Shown: piece by piece, positions 21,520 through 32,808 of the stretch | How the letters are laid out: each line of letters begins with the position of its first letter | How positions within the stretch are numbered: the stretch's first letter is position 1 | From: Allolobophora icterica | Taxonomy: Eukaryota > Annelida > Clitellata > Crassiclitellata > Lumbricidae | NCBI GenBank assembly: GCA_963556255.1 | Contig: OY744612.1 | Coordinates: forward strand, 24,992,940-25,056,939 | DNA length: 64,000 bases | Reading direction: 5' to 3' | The notes under the pieces: generated by a model | What the model saw: the letters and a program-made list of their open reading frames with translations, nothing else | Database searches by the model: none | What the model was told of the DNA's origin: nothing | Made by a program: the position numbers and the translations under genes

Positions 21520-22095
21520 GTGAGGTGCCTCAATTGTGGTCATCGTAATCGTAAACTCCAAACTTTTAAAGCTAAGCGCAAAGGGAAACCTCCTGCCAGC
21601 TTACTCGTAAGCGAGCGTTGCGTCGTCGTATCAGGGGGGTTGTCCAGAGGGTGAAGGGAAGGGAAAGGAAGGGAGTCCAGTGGAGTTTCAAGTCTGGTTG
21701 ACAGGGAGCCAGAGAGGGGGGCAGAGCAACTGCCATGGAGGTTTTCGTTGAGTATGGAGGGCCGGGAACGTGGATGATCGGATGGATTCGGGCAGGGGTT
21801 CTTGAAAAGGGAATCTTCAAATTGCAACGGAAACTGGGAGTGACGAGTAACGGAGCCTGAGGGTAATGCAGTGTAATGTAATTTGGCGGTATTTGTGGAG
21901 GAGATGAGACTGCAGTTTTCAGAGGGTGTTCGTTCCAGAGTTGAGGTGCAGCGTGGCATATGCATCGGTTGGTGAACTTACCCGTGAGTAGTGATTGCGG
22001 GATGGGAGAGAGTGAGATAGTAGGACAATCGGGTAGAGCGGAATGGTGAAGAGTTTGCAGAGGTACTGCGACTGGGAGGGTTGTAGGCAGTTGTA
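21520..22095 (-). repeat. interspersed module, copy 1 (minus orientation)
   Basis: Read on the minus strand it matches, with divergence, 30730-31225: CTCTTCACCATTCCG near the start, then CTCAGGCTCCGTTACTCGTCACTC, then CTGATACGACG, then a CGCTTAGCTTT and TTTGGAGTTTACG end. A G/C-triplet minisatellite abuts the end. The minus frame 21965-21540 is open for 141 codons but resembles nothing I know. The 300 bases after it (22100-22387) show no feature. Confidence 0.7.
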
Positions 22096-22387
22096 AGGTT
22101 AGCGATGGGACTTTGAAGTGGATGCGATTTAACTGGTTATTGACCGCTTTTTATTCAATGGCCAGACTTTTATGTTTTACATACTGAGTCCTTGTAATGA
22201 AAGTGCATCAGGACCAAAAATGTGAAGGCATATCTTTATTGGTTGTGAGATATTTTGGTGACCTTTTAAAATGACGCTGAGCACATACGAGTCAGAATTT
22301 TACTAATTGACTGTCTTGTTCTGTAGCACGTCATTGTAATATAAACAGCTGTGCAGTGCCAAAACTACTGGTCACAGTGACATAGTA

Positions 22388-24130
22388 TCATAGCGCCAAT
22401 GTCGTTTGATGGATGTCGGTATCTGACAGTGGTGAATACTGCGAAAGTCCATTCTTCCACCTCCTCTGCTTTGGGATGCTTTCGACGGTGTGATCCATGT
22501 GGTCAAATCTCGCCTCTGACGGTATGCAGGCTACATGCTTGTGGTCTGGGCTGATTGAATATCTCAGGAGACATGCATCGACTGTTTGCCGTGTTAATTC
22601 CAAGAGATCAAGTTTCTCAATCTCTTTGAAAGGACTCTGTCTGTGGATCATCCAGCATTGTTAACTGATGCACTGACCTCAGGAATGAAAAGACCGGCCA
22701 CGACCACTTCGTGGTGCGGATAGAGATCCGGTAGGTTGCAATGGTTTGGTCAACACAGTGGACACCACCCATGTATCTGTTGTAGGCCACACGTGGCTGA
22801 GGGACACAGATGGCCTTCCGGTTCTTGTTTGACCAATGCCGTTCTTGACCCAGTGGCGCTGCGGAATGACAGTTTGATGCCAAATAACAATATTGAACTA
22901 TGATGACCCCAGATATAAGGCACCTTTTTTCTGTTTCAGCAGTGTCCTTGGATTTTTCAGCGGTGCCCTTTTGATTCGATTCAAGTGGATAGCCTTAAGT
23001 TGCGAGACTAATAAGCACAGGTAAAGCAGTGAATAAGTTGTCAAAAATTTTAGAAATATTTTTGGCTCTGTGGCAGTTAAGATATCCATGACAACAGAGC
23101 CAGCCATTTCAAGTTCTGGAACGCTGTATCCGGTAGACGTGCCTTGGTATGACTCGCCTTGGATAAGACATCCAGAAGATTTGGCCAGAGACCACATCAT
23201 ACATCCGAAGTGGATGGGTTTGCCGTGTATATGCTGCTTTGCCCGATGCCTTCCATAGTAGAAATCCTCCATCGATTCATGGCTGTGACCAGGGCTGTAG
23301 TGGTAAAATTAGAGGTGAGTATATGCTACCGGTTAGTTTTCCGAAAAATATTACAGGTGAGTATACGCTACAGTATTTTGTGAGTATATGCTACAGTATT
23401 TTAATATAAATGAATATAAATAGTTTGTGAGGTGAGTATACGGTCTCCCCTGGAGGTGAGTATACGCTGTTACCCGCGTATACCCTCGACTACAGCCCTG
23501 GCTGTGACATGGCTTGAACATCAACCACCGGTCTTTGAGGTGAGCAAGAAATTGTCTCACCTTGGCAAACTTGTCATCTAGCTTGAGAGCCTTATTGGTT
23601 ACAACGTCCAGGTAATGCAACACAGCCTCAAACTCTTCTCGGCATGGCTTTTGAGATGGCTGCACGCACTACATCTGGCTGCTGATCCCAGGACACGTGC
23701 CTCTTTGGGAGAATGGCACAGAATGTGACGAGGAACAATTTCGTGTTTTCATTGGTTAGTTCAACGCAGTGATCACCTTTGTGTTGTTTTGCATGTATAC
23801 TTCTCATTATTTATGACCAGGAGACTAATAACATCATCATCATCACCAAAGAAGAGTTCAAACAAGTCAGCAGGGCTCCAGTCACGGTTTAAAAACCTGG
23901 GTTTATCTGCACTTGGTGCGGGTAAAGCCAGTTCGGATACACTCAGTGCCGTGCCAGCACATGCTGAATCCTCAGATGTTGATCTCCACCTCTCCATTTC
24001 CAGGTTGACCGTTCAGCTTCGAACTCATTTTTCTGTCGTTTTGGAGCAGCAGATGAGGTGGAAGTAAGTTGAGTCATAGGAGCATCTTCATCTGAACTGT
24101 CCGTTGAATCTTCACTTATAGTGTTGCCTA
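22388..24130 (-). pseudogene. piggyBac transposase, decayed and split by a MITE
   Basis: Minus-strand frames match the piggyBac (PGBD2/3-like) transposase in order. They run: an acidic start SEDSTDSSDEDAP (about 24.1 kb); FLNRDWSPADLFELFF (23.9); GRHRAKQHIHGKPIHFGCMM and YQGTSTGYS (23.2); NRIKRAPLKNPRTLLKQKKG (22.97); VPQPRVAYNRYMGGVHCVDQ (22.8); and a terminal RFDHMDHTVESIPKQRRWKN (22.5), where the Cys residues of the usual Cys-rich end are mostly lost. There are several frameshifts and stops. A hAT MITE interrupts it at 23290-23500. Confidence 0.85.
23290..23500. mobile_element. hAT MITE inside the piggyBac pseudogene (GCTGTGAC duplication)
   Basis: The ends are CAGGGCTGTAGTGG and CGACTACAGCCCTG. 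Several GAGGTGAGTATACGCTAC-type repeats fill the 211-bp body. Flanks 23282-23289 and 23501-23508 are identical. Confidence 0.9.
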
Positions 24131-25060
24131 TAATACCACATGCCGCAATGAGCGACGAGCTCCGTAATTTTGTCCATTGGTGCCGCAAAGAAATCTGGAG
24201 CCATTGGATTGCCCTGTTGCACCCCACTTTGAACTGTTCACAATTCGGATGTTTTCACTTCTATTAGTACACAACTCGTGGTGCCGGTATATAAGGCCGG
24301 TATCCGAGCCTGACAGTCTTGAATCATGGTCGGGAGGTCCAAGCGATGTAGTAAGCGCCAGAGTCCACGTAAGCAATCCAAAGTTGTTGGTACTCATGCA
24401 GGTTATGGACGAGAGTGTTTAAGGTGAAATCCTGTCTGTTGTGGACCTGCGTGGAGTGAAACTACCGTACTTTTGCTCTTGTCTTTTATGCTTCAGGAGC
24501 AGATCCTTCACACATCATAATACCTTCCATGGGACAGACAGAACAGTAATGATTCCTTGACAGTTTTTACATTGCCTCGTCTTACCGTTGCCTTTGTAGA
24601 ATGGGAGTTTTAACTCCTCTTCTCCAGTCCTGCGTGAGACACAAGCCGGCACTCTCCAATCTCGTAGACTATTCTTGTACGATCCTGCTGTAAATGCCCT
24701 GCACTATGCCATTCTTCAGAGCCCGGATAACATCAGCAACTTCTACCTCTGAAGGCGTTCCCAAGCTAATTTCTGAGTTATCCATCTCAACCCTGGAATC
24801 ATCCTGATGCTTGTGATTGAAGGCTGGTGGGTGGTTGAGCAGTTAATTATAATGCTTATGCCACCTTGCCAGTTTTGCCTCTTGGTGCATAAGCATGTCC
24901 CATCGAAGGCTGAGATTGGGCTGCCAATCCTTTAGTAGAAAGCATTCACGTAGCATCTTTGGACCAGACTCTTCTGCCAGCTTAACCTTTTCTGTTGCTC
25001 ACTGCTGCTTATCTGCTTATTTCTTGCACTCAGTGTTGCAAGAATAGTAACAACTGCTTG
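24130..25060 (-). mobile_element. decayed LINE reverse-transcriptase fragment
   Basis: On the minus strand there are, in order, RWHKHYN..LLN, then PSEVEVADVIRALKNG, then an LTQDWRRGVKTPILQR block, and a VQQGNPMAPDFF stretch (about 24.2 kb) that corresponds to the GVqQGCPLAP motif of RTE/I-type reverse transcriptases. It carries many stops. Confidence 0.6.
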
Positions 25061-26229
25061 GTGATCTGGGTCGTACCCCAGTCTGCGCGAGACTACATTT
25101 AGCAATTATCATTGTGTGATGAATCAAGACTAATAGAAGAAAATGTCAAGCCATATAGATACCCCCAAAAAACTCATATATTTGCATGGACCCAGCCTAA
25201 GCAGGCTTTGGGCCAGCTACCCCCATGCAATTCTATAGTATATGATAGCTACACAGAACTCCAAAGTAAACTGTTTTATATAATAGCTAAGCTGTAAAAA
25301 TAGATTAATATTTTTCTTGATGGGTGGCATTTTTGGATTCCAAAAGTTTGCAACTTGAAGTGTTAAATGTAAAATCAAAACTTTGAAAACTTTTTGCACA
25401 GATATTTATTTATCAACATCAATCGGCCGCATGAAAAGAAAGACTGAATAACTTGATGTGATTTAACCCTTTCGTTCCCAATGACTCCAGATTAGATTCA
25501 ATATAATACTGAATCTTTTCAAATAGGCTAGCGTAATTTCATCTACCTAGATGGCGCTACAATAATAGTCTCAACTAATCTCCTTGTTTCCTTCGACAGC
25601 CATATTTCTTTTGCAACAAAAGATATCCAAAGGTAAGCTAAGGGTTATGTTGCTTTTATGTATATGTTTTATTGTGTCAGATGAGTTGTTGTGTTATTTA
25701 ACAAAATAATTACAGAGAAAAGGTGAGTTTTGAGCATGACTCCATTGAAGTCAAAGGTTGAAATCAAGTATACGATTACATTTCTTGCTGTTTCAGTTTG
25801 ACTATTTTGACTCAACAGGAAATATTAAAAGTGTTTCTCCACTTACTGAGAATAACTTATGATGCAATTTCTTCTAATTTTAATATTTTAAAGGTATCAA
25901 GATCGTGGATTGTGATGTGGAATGGCGCAAAACAACACTTGTGGTTTTATTATGAGTTGCAGATATTGGGGAGGGGGATAGATGAATGGTAACACTCTTG
26001 CATGAAGAACATAAAATCTTGAAAGATGCAGTTTGATACCCATAAGCCCCCTCTAGGTCGAATCAGCCTTCCACTCCCTAGGGGCAGCAGTAAAATGAGT
26101 GGGCGCTTAACAGGCTGCCAAGACATGTGTCAATAAGACCTTGATAATTCTACCGGCATGTTTCAATGTAACTTACTGTGGTTTGTCAGTGAGCTTGTGA
26201 ATAAACATGAATATATTATATATTATTTC
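25061..26229. other. no firm feature; two weak exon-like segments
   Basis: 25600-25632 is a 33-bp open block between a strong acceptor (TTTCCTTCGACAG) and AAAG|GTAAGC. A second open block starts after CTGTTTCAG at 25797. They cannot be tied to a gene. The rest is A/T-rich with no repeat recognised. Confidence 0.3.
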
Positions 26230-26490
26230 AGATCCAGAAGCGAAAGAGTTGAAGAAAGAGGGTCGAGGATCTGCTGATGTAGCTGTTGATGCTAATTCTG
26301 GTCTAGCTGTGGTACGGTACCCACACTACTATGGAGCCAGTGACCTCAATCAAGGTGGAACTATAAAACAACACAAGTATATAACAACATCCCATGTCCA
26401 GCTATTGTGAAAGAATATAATGAGCACTCCCACTTCAGGCAATGGATCAGGAAGACCGACTTGCCGTAAGAAGAGATCTGTAATTCCTGT
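26230..26490 (+). pseudogene. second piggyBac transposase fragment
   Basis: DPEAKELKKEGRGSADVAVD, then LAVVRYPHYYGAS, and after a frameshift CPAIVKEYNEHS. This follows the 'K..GRG...V......AVRW.D...V...S......P.....vkeYN.hM' order of piggyBac transposases. It differs from the 22.4-24.1 kb copy and is on the opposite strand. Confidence 0.65.
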
Positions 26491-26554
26491 TGCCGGTGAT
26501 GTGTTGCGGTATGAAAGCAACGGACATTTTCCAGCTCATTCGGAACTAGAACAG

Positions 26555-26680
26555 AGATGCAGTGTCAGTCTGTCAGAGATGCAGTGTCAGTCTGTCAGAG
26601 ATGCAGTGTCAGAGATGCAGTGTCAGTCTGTCAGAGATGTGTCAGTCTGTCAGAGATGCAGTGTCAGTCTGTCAGTGTAT
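26555..26680. repeat. 22-bp minisatellite, about 6 copies
   Basis: Repeats of the AGAGATGCAGTGTCAGTCTGTC type with internal deletions, directly after the piggyBac fragment. Confidence 0.9.
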
Positions 26681-26764
26681 TGTGGGCACGAAGTCCATCA
26701 AGTGCAACTGTGTCAGAGGACAAAAACTGTTTTCGTACTTGTCACACTTGTTAATGATGACTAC

Positions 26765-27760
26765 AATTGCTTATTGTATTGCATTGTATTACAAAACTTA
26801 TAAAGCGCCTCTACCCAGTGCCCACTAATCAGAGGCACTCCCAGTGCGAGAGTCCTCTGGAATAAAGGCAAGTTTTAAGACAAAGAAAAGCGGTGGCAGG
26901 ACCAACAGATAGTAGTGCAGCCTGGACTGAAGGAGGAAGCTGATTCCACAATGAAGGGCCAATACTAACAAAGGAATGAGACTGGGCCATTGCCGTTCTC
27001 ACTCAGGGAACAAATGAGTCATGTTGATCAGAGGAACGAAGAGGATGAAGGGAGCCACCTGATGCAGGAAGACATATTGAGTCACAGAGGCATTTAGGAG
27101 CAAGTCCCAGGTAAGAGAGAGAGCATCAATGCGACCAATAAGGGGAAGCTGAGCAGAAGGGGCCAATGCATGCAGGCCTGGGCGTCATCAGCATAGAAAT
27201 GGCCAGTGGTTAAATGTGTTACACAGATAGAGGAAATATCAGCTGTATAAAGCAAGTAAGGGAGAGGGCCAAGTACTGATCTCGGGGGTGGGGGACCAAA
27301 CTTGAGAGGAACCCAGTGTGTTCTGGAGTCACCCAAGATTATCATTTGTGTGCGGTCTGTGAGATAGGACCAGAACCAAAGAAGAGAGGAGCCCCTAAGA
27401 CTACACGAGGATTCGAGACGTTGCAGGAGGATCTCATAGTCGACCATGTCAAAGACAGCAGATACATCAAATAGTGCAAGCAATGAGATCTGAGATCAGT
27501 CGATCGCAGTGTAGATATCAGACAGGAGAGATAAGAGAACAGTTTCAGTAGAGTGATTTTGTCTGAAACCAGATTGATATGTGGGAAGAAGTCCAGATTG
27601 TTCAAGATACGGAAGAAATTGCAGAGATGGTCTTGGAAAGAAGGGAGAGAATAGAAATTGGGTGGTAATTCTGGCAAAGATTAGGATCCAACTTAGGATT
27701 TTTGAGGAAAGGGAATACCAAGCCCGTTTCTGCGAAGAAGGGAGTTACGTACTTAATTTC
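26765..27760 (-). mobile_element. CR1/L2-like LINE, 3' part with reverse transcriptase
   Basis: Minus-strand frames give LFDVSAVFDMVDYEILLQRL, then SYLTDRTQMIILGDSRTHWV, then SVLGPLPYLLYTADI and a YADD catalytic box (about 27.2 kb). Upstream pieces to 27.76 kb are shifted. The 3' end near 26.77-26.85 kb has the AAGCGCCTCT...AGAGGCAC hairpin and a TACAA-type tail. The copy is broken. Confidence 0.8.
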
Positions 27761-28004
27761 ATTTGAATGATGATGATTTCATTGTAGTCATTACAAGAAA
27801 TATGTCCAAAATGTAATTCTTGCTTTCAGATCATTGTATGTGTTTCACACTATGTTACTGGTTTAAACGCAGGATAAAATATTTTTTCATTAATCAAAAT
27901 AAATTGGGAGTGAAAGGGTACAAAAATAATGAAGTAATATTACTGTCCTTTTAAGAAAAGAGGTCATTAACCAGTTAAGGACGGGAGTGAAACAGGGATG
28001 CTCG

Positions 28005-28145
28005 GATGTCCTGGTGACTCCCATCCTCATATCACTCCTCTGGCTGAAAATCCCTGAGCGAATCCACTTCAAAGTCCTATCGCTAACTTACGACCCCGTC
28101 CCCCCAGTTCTTCCTCTAACCCCGCAGCTAAGTAACTGAAAGCTG
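28005..28145 (+). mobile_element. LINE ORF2 C-terminal scrap
   Basis: The frame LLWLKIPERIHFKVLSLTYD is the 'LHWLPV..RI.fKvL.LtYk' motif of L2/CR1-like elements. Nothing else of the element remains. Confidence 0.55.
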
Positions 28146-28400
28146 TTGAGAAGTCAGGTCTTGACCCCGTCCCCCTCTTTGATGAAGTGCAGAAGACCTG
28201 ACTGTCAAATTATATTTATGTAAAGTGTGTATTGCAGTAAATTAGTGACTTACCTACCGATATGGTTTATGGCAGACTAATCCAAGTTATCTAGAACGTC
28301 TCCTTTTCCTTTGATGCTGTTGGTTGAAGGCAATTTAGTGCCCAAAACCAACAAATATTCCTTGTTGGAAATCATTTTCTCTTTTGGAACAATTTCTGAG

Positions 28401-29107
28401 AATGAGTTTCTTGGCGTTTGGATTTGAGAGACTGAAACGGAATATTGTTGAGAAGGAAGACGATGAATGCAAGAAAAGTTTTGAAAGCCACTACATTCTG
28501 ACATGCGTAATGAGAGTCGAAGCCAGTCAGAGCAGGACATCAAAACCTTTGAACAGTGGTGAGTGCATCGTGTATTCTGCTTTGATACTTTTAGACAACA
28601 GGTTGCTTTTTCTTCTAAAGATGAACAATTTCACGTATTTTGGCAAAACCATGAAATGTGAATTCTGTCTTTAACACCAGAATATGTAGAACTTGAAATA
28701 TCGAGAAATGCATAGACTCCAATGACGAAGGCAAAGAAAACCTCCAGAAAAATCTACCTTGAAGTCTTGAACCTAGTGAATGTTAGCAGTTTCTGCTTAT
28801 TACAGCAAAGTGTCTAATGTTATATAAGAATTAATGTGCCTAAATAATTATTGCATGATTCCGGAAGAAGGTCAGTTTTAATAATGATGTTCCAAGTTCT
28901 AGTTGTTTGAATATCATTTCAATTCAGACTATTAAAATTGGTTGTATGATTTAATGTGTAGATTCATCTGAGGATCACAAGTCAACGGATGTGTTTCCGT
29001 GCAGCAGTACAGTAGAAGAATGCGATCGGTGTGAAGAGACGTTCTCCAGTGTTGGCGTTTCATCCTTAAGAAGTTGCCCTTGTTCAAATTGTTCTGCCAG
29101 GAGATAA
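28401..29107 (+). CDS. possible two-exon gene fragment, unidentified
   Basis: An open block from 28339 (ATG 28402) runs to AGTG|GTGAGT at 28558. In phase with it, 28962-29107 follows TGTGTAG and ends at TAA. Together from the ATG they give about 101 residues: a charged, Cys-containing first half (RLKRNIVEKEDDECKK) and a Ser/Cys-rich end (VEECDRCEETFSS, SCPCSNCSARR). I know no family with this pattern. It could be the last two exons of a larger gene, possibly the one starting at 7422, because a phase-2 entry at 28401 is also possible. No poly(A) signal is evident. Confidence 0.28.
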
Positions 29108-29149
29108 TGATGACACAAAATTTAGGAGCTTCAGAAGTCAGTTTTTCCT

Positions 29150-29660
29150 ATTATTGTATTGTATCGTATTCGGACATTTAAAAAGCACTTCTAGCGTCAG
29201 AGCTAAATCAGAAGCGCTTCCAGTGCAAGAGACCCCGAGAGAAAAAAACAAGTTATAAGAAAGGCAAAGGAGGAAGAGACACTACCAGCGAGAATAGAGG
29301 AAGGAACAGAAGGAGGAAGCTTGTTCCAAAGCACAGGGCCAATGGAAGCAACAGACCTGGATTGTGCCAAGTCCTGACACGGGGAACCAGAAGGCCCAGA
29401 CGGTCAGATGAATGAAGAGAAGCAGCAGAGGGAGGGCAAAGAATTAAATCACATAAATATTTAGAGGCAACACCAAGCTGAGCCTTAAAGACAAGAATGA
29501 GGACTTTGAATTGGATGTGGGCAGAAAGCGGGAGCCAGTGACGTTTTTCAGCCATAAAGATGGTGATATGAGAGAGCTGAGGAAGACGGGCAATCAGTCT
29601 AGCAGCAGCAGTTTCGTAGACACCTGAAAACCTTACTTTTTGCTGGTGCTGGCATTGATG
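29150..29660 (-). mobile_element. CR1/L2-like LINE 3' end
   Basis: The minus-strand frame reads RHWLPLSAHIQFKVLILVFK, then LCPPSAASLHSSDRLGLLVPR. The 3' side (29150-29230) has the GCGCTTCTG/TCTAGCGTC hairpin-like block and a (TACAA)-type tail. It is closely related to 49480-49920. Confidence 0.75.
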
Positions 29661-29866
29661 CGGGTTGAGAGCGCCGCTGATCTGAGTGGCGCTTTATAAG
29701 TGTTCGGTTACAATTACAGACTGAAGAGGCGTAACATGGACCTTGGGAAGACAGTTATATGACGGTTTGCAGCAGAGATTTTCATCCACCGAGATTTCCA
29801 TCTAGAGGATGCTATTATCTTACACAATACAGCATGGCCAAAAGATCCTCTGCAAAGGGGTTATAC

Positions 29867-30346
29867 ATAAAGGACGTCCGCAATGAGTGGAGGGAGGGGT
29901 CATTAAAATGTGAACAAGGGGAGGGGGTCATGACCAGTACGGACGTCCGCATCACAATTTCAAAATCTGAAAGTTTGGTAAACACCTCCTTTTTCAACCT
30001 TTCCCAAGAGACGGAAAGGTCAGTGAAGTGATTGTCTTTAACTACATGCCGTGTACTAGAACTTTAATATACTGTGCGCTTGAAAACTCTAAAGGACTAA
30101 CATGGTCACTGAATATTGAGTTTCTTCTTGATTGCCTCAAAGAGGGAGGAAGTTTTGTTCTGACAGGCTAATATTTCATCGTTCAGGACAGAGGGGGACA
30201 GGAATTGTAAGAGCTATGTAAATGTACACGTTTTATGTAGTGACCATTCATTGGCTTTGGCATGCGGACTCCTGCCCCGGGTAAGGTGAAACGCAGACAA
30301 GGGGGAAGGAGTCCAAAGTAGGTTATATTTTGCGGACGTCCTTTAT
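29867..30346. mobile_element. short DNA transposon with ATAAAGGACGTCCGCAA ends
   Basis: The 17-bp termini 29867-29883 and 30330-30346 are perfect inverted copies. A further GGACGTCCGC occurs internally. No clear target duplication is found, so the family is undetermined. Confidence 0.65.
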
Positions 30347-30729
30347 CGAAGGGCGCTGTTTGGAGAAAGACATGTTGCATATCTGTGCAAAGATTGGAAT
30401 GAGTAATTCTGAAGCTGCAGATTTTTGCTTGAATATTCTGTTTAAAAGAGTGGCCAAAATTTACAGACATTATTAATTTGTTGGAAGTTCTACCTGTTTC
30501 ATCTGCCAATAGTTCTAAAGTATTTTTGTAGACTGAAGTGAGTTGTGTAAATTATGTTTTATGTATTTTACATGCACTTATTTAGATGTGTGATCATTTT
30601 AATTAGTCTTTGTTGTGTAAATAAATTAAAAGAGAAAACTACAATATTATGAGTCGTTAGTTGTTTTGTGTGCGACGTTTTAACAACATCAGATTTTGAC
30701 CTGCTTTCGTAACTAACACACAAACTACA

Positions 30730-31225
30730 AATTACAATACTCCCAGCCAAAGTACCTTTGCGAACTCTTCACCATCCAGCCACTGCTTGATCATCCTACT
30801 ATCCCACTCTCTCTTGCCTAAGTTCAACAACCGGTTCTGCACCTGGTTCTGCACCTCAATTATTGTGGAACAGAATTTTCCTCTGAATTCTGCCAATCTC
30901 GGTTCGTCTGCAAATACCGTCGTCTTCCTCAGGTTGCGTTACTTATCACTCTCACGTTTTCCACGCAATTTGGAGCCTCACTCTTTGAGAGTTCCTACCG
31001 AATTCACCCGATCGTCTGCCTTCCTTGCCTTCTCATGCTCAGCGAAAACCGTCATGGCGGCTGCCCTGTCTTCGCTCTCTGACTCCCTGTCAACTGGACT
31101 TGGACCTCCACTGGGCCACTCTCTGGGCAGCTAATTACCTCTGATACGACGGACCGACGCTCGTGAGTAAGCTGGTGCTTGCGCTTAGCTTTGGAGTTTA
31201 CGGTTGGCACCTCAAACGGGGATTT
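30730..31225 (+). repeat. interspersed module, copy 2
   Basis: Same module as 21520-22095 in the plus direction: ACTCTTCACCATCCAGCCAC, CCTCAGGTTGCGTTACTTATCAC, CTGATACGACG, GCGCTTAGCTTTGGAGTTTACG. The G/C-triplet minisatellite follows directly. The 380 bases before it (30350-30729) show nothing else. Confidence 0.7.
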
Positions 31226-31238
31226 TTTGGGGATGGTG

Positions 31239-32025
31239 GCGGCGTCGGTAGTGGTGGTGGCGGTAGTGGTGGCGGCATCGGTTGTGGTGGTGGCGTCGGT
31301 GGTGGTGGTGGTGGTGGCGGCGTCGGTAGTGGTGGTGGCGGTAGTGGTGGCGGCGTCGGTGGTGGTGGTGGCGGCGGCGTCGGTAGTGGTGGTGGTGGCG
31401 TCGGTGGTGGTGGCGGCGTCGGTAGTGGTGGTGGTGGCGTCGGTGGTGGTGGTGGCGGCGTCGGTGGTGGTGGCGTCGGTGGTGGTGGCGGCGTCGGTGG
31501 TGGTGGCGTCGGTGGTGGTGGTGGCGTCGGTGGTGGTGGCGTCGGTGGTAGTGGCGTCGGTGGTAGTGGTGGCACCACCGTCGGTGGTGGTGGTGGTGAC
31601 GTCGGTAATGGTGGTGGCGTCGGTGGTGGTGGCGTCGGTTATGGCGGCGTCGGTGGTGGTGGCGTCGGTGGTGGTGGTGGCGTCGGTGGTGGTGGCGACG
31701 GTGGTAGTGGCGTCGGTGGTAGTGGTGGTGGCGTCGGTGGGGGTGGTGTCGGTGATGGTGGCGTCGGTGGTGGTGGCGTCGGTGATGGCGGCGTTGGTGG
31801 TGGTGGTGGCGTCGGTGATGGCGGCGTTGGTGGTGGTGGTGGCGGCGTCGCGTCGGTGGTGGCGGCGTCGGTTATGGCGGCGTCGGTGGTGACGGCGTCG
31901 GTGGTGGTGGCGGCGTCGGTGGTGACGTCGGTAGTGGTGGTGATGTCGGTGGTGGCGGCGTCGGTAGTGGTGGTGACGTCGGTGGTGGTGGCGGCGTTGG
32001 TGGTGGCGGCGGCCTCGCCTTTTAG
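31239..32025. repeat. long GGTGGTGGCGTC minisatellite, about 0.8 kb
   Basis: GGT/GGC/GTC triplet mixture with GTCGGT junctions. Open frames of up to 344 codons on both strands encode only Gly, Val/Ala, Thr/Asp or Pro/Thr runs and are repeat artefacts. Confidence 0.95.
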
Positions 32026-32099
32026 CGCTTGGCGTGGGTCGAAATAGGCGCCTGGTATTAGGCGGCCCTGTGCCAATCATAATCACTCCATCACCATCA

Positions 32100-32350
32100 T
32101 TCCTTCATCGCCATCACTTGTATTGTCTTTGTTTCTTTAGGTTTAGGGGTAAATTTTAGGTATTATTTTCTGTCTTCTTGTCTTTCTCCAATTTTCCTCA
32201 TGTATGATTTAGGGTTAGGGATAAATGTTAGGTATTATTTTCTGTCTTCTTGTCTTCCACCTCGTCCCATTTTCCCCTGGTATGATTTATTTAGGTTTTA
32301 GCGGTAAACTTTAGGTATTGTTTTCTGTTTTGTAATCTTCCACCTTTTCC
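32100..32350. repeat. three tandem copies of a block of about 80 bp
   Basis: Blocks sharing TTTAGG, GGTAAATTTTAGGTATT and TTTTCTGTCTTCTTGTCTT occur near 32130, 32200 and 32280, with increasing divergence. Confidence 0.75.
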
Positions 32351-32394
32351 CAGGCGCTTTTGCTTTTCGCTACACTGTCCACACTAAAGGTCAT

Positions 32395-32530
32395 TCCCCA
32401 CTTGAATAATCCACTTCCAACTAACAAACTCACACACTGCAATACTCCCACCCAAAATACCTATGCCTCTTCAACATCCAGCCACTCTACTCATACTGAT
32501 CATCCTTCCGTCTCTCTCTCTCTGGTCAGG
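32395..32530 (+). repeat. interspersed module, copy 3 (start only)
   Basis: CAATACTCCCACCCAAAATACC, then TTCAACATCCAGCCACT, match the beginning of copy 2. The module stops where a different minisatellite begins at about 32530. Confidence 0.65.
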
Positions 32531-32808
32531 ACTTGATTCAGTTCATGTGAAACAGTTGCAAGATTCAGTTCATGTGAAACAGTTGCAAGATTCAGTTCAT
32601 GTGAAACAGTTGCAAGATTCAGTTCATGTGAGACAGTTGCAAGATTCAGTTCATGTGAAACAGTTGCAAGATTCAGTTCATGTGAAACAGTTGCAAGATT
32701 CAGTGCATGTGAAACAGTTGCAAGATTCAGTTCATGTGAAACAGTTGCAAGATTCAGTTAATGTGAAACAGTTGCAAGATACAGTTCATGTGAGACAGTT
32801 GCAAAACA
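32530..32808. repeat. 27-bp minisatellite, 10 copies, with an open frame through it
   Basis: The unit is ATTCAGTTCATGTGAAACAGTTGCAAG. At 27 bp it keeps frame and encodes DSVHVKQLQ repeats inside a 172-codon frame (ATG 32463 to 32981). The flanking parts of that frame are ordinary repeat sequence, so I do not call a gene. Confidence 0.9.

Noticed and set aside
21091..21654. Gly/Val/Thr/Pro-rich open frames
   Set aside because: Same minisatellite artefact as at 31-32 kb.
26555..26680. CRISPR-like direct repeats
   Set aside because: Contiguous 22-bp units without unique spacers, in an animal genome; a minisatellite.
31052..32086. Open frames of 126-344 codons (Thr/Asp, Gly, Val, Pro rich) on both strands
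   Set aside because: All frames are open because the triplet minisatellite lacks stop codons; there is no start context, splice pattern or domain.
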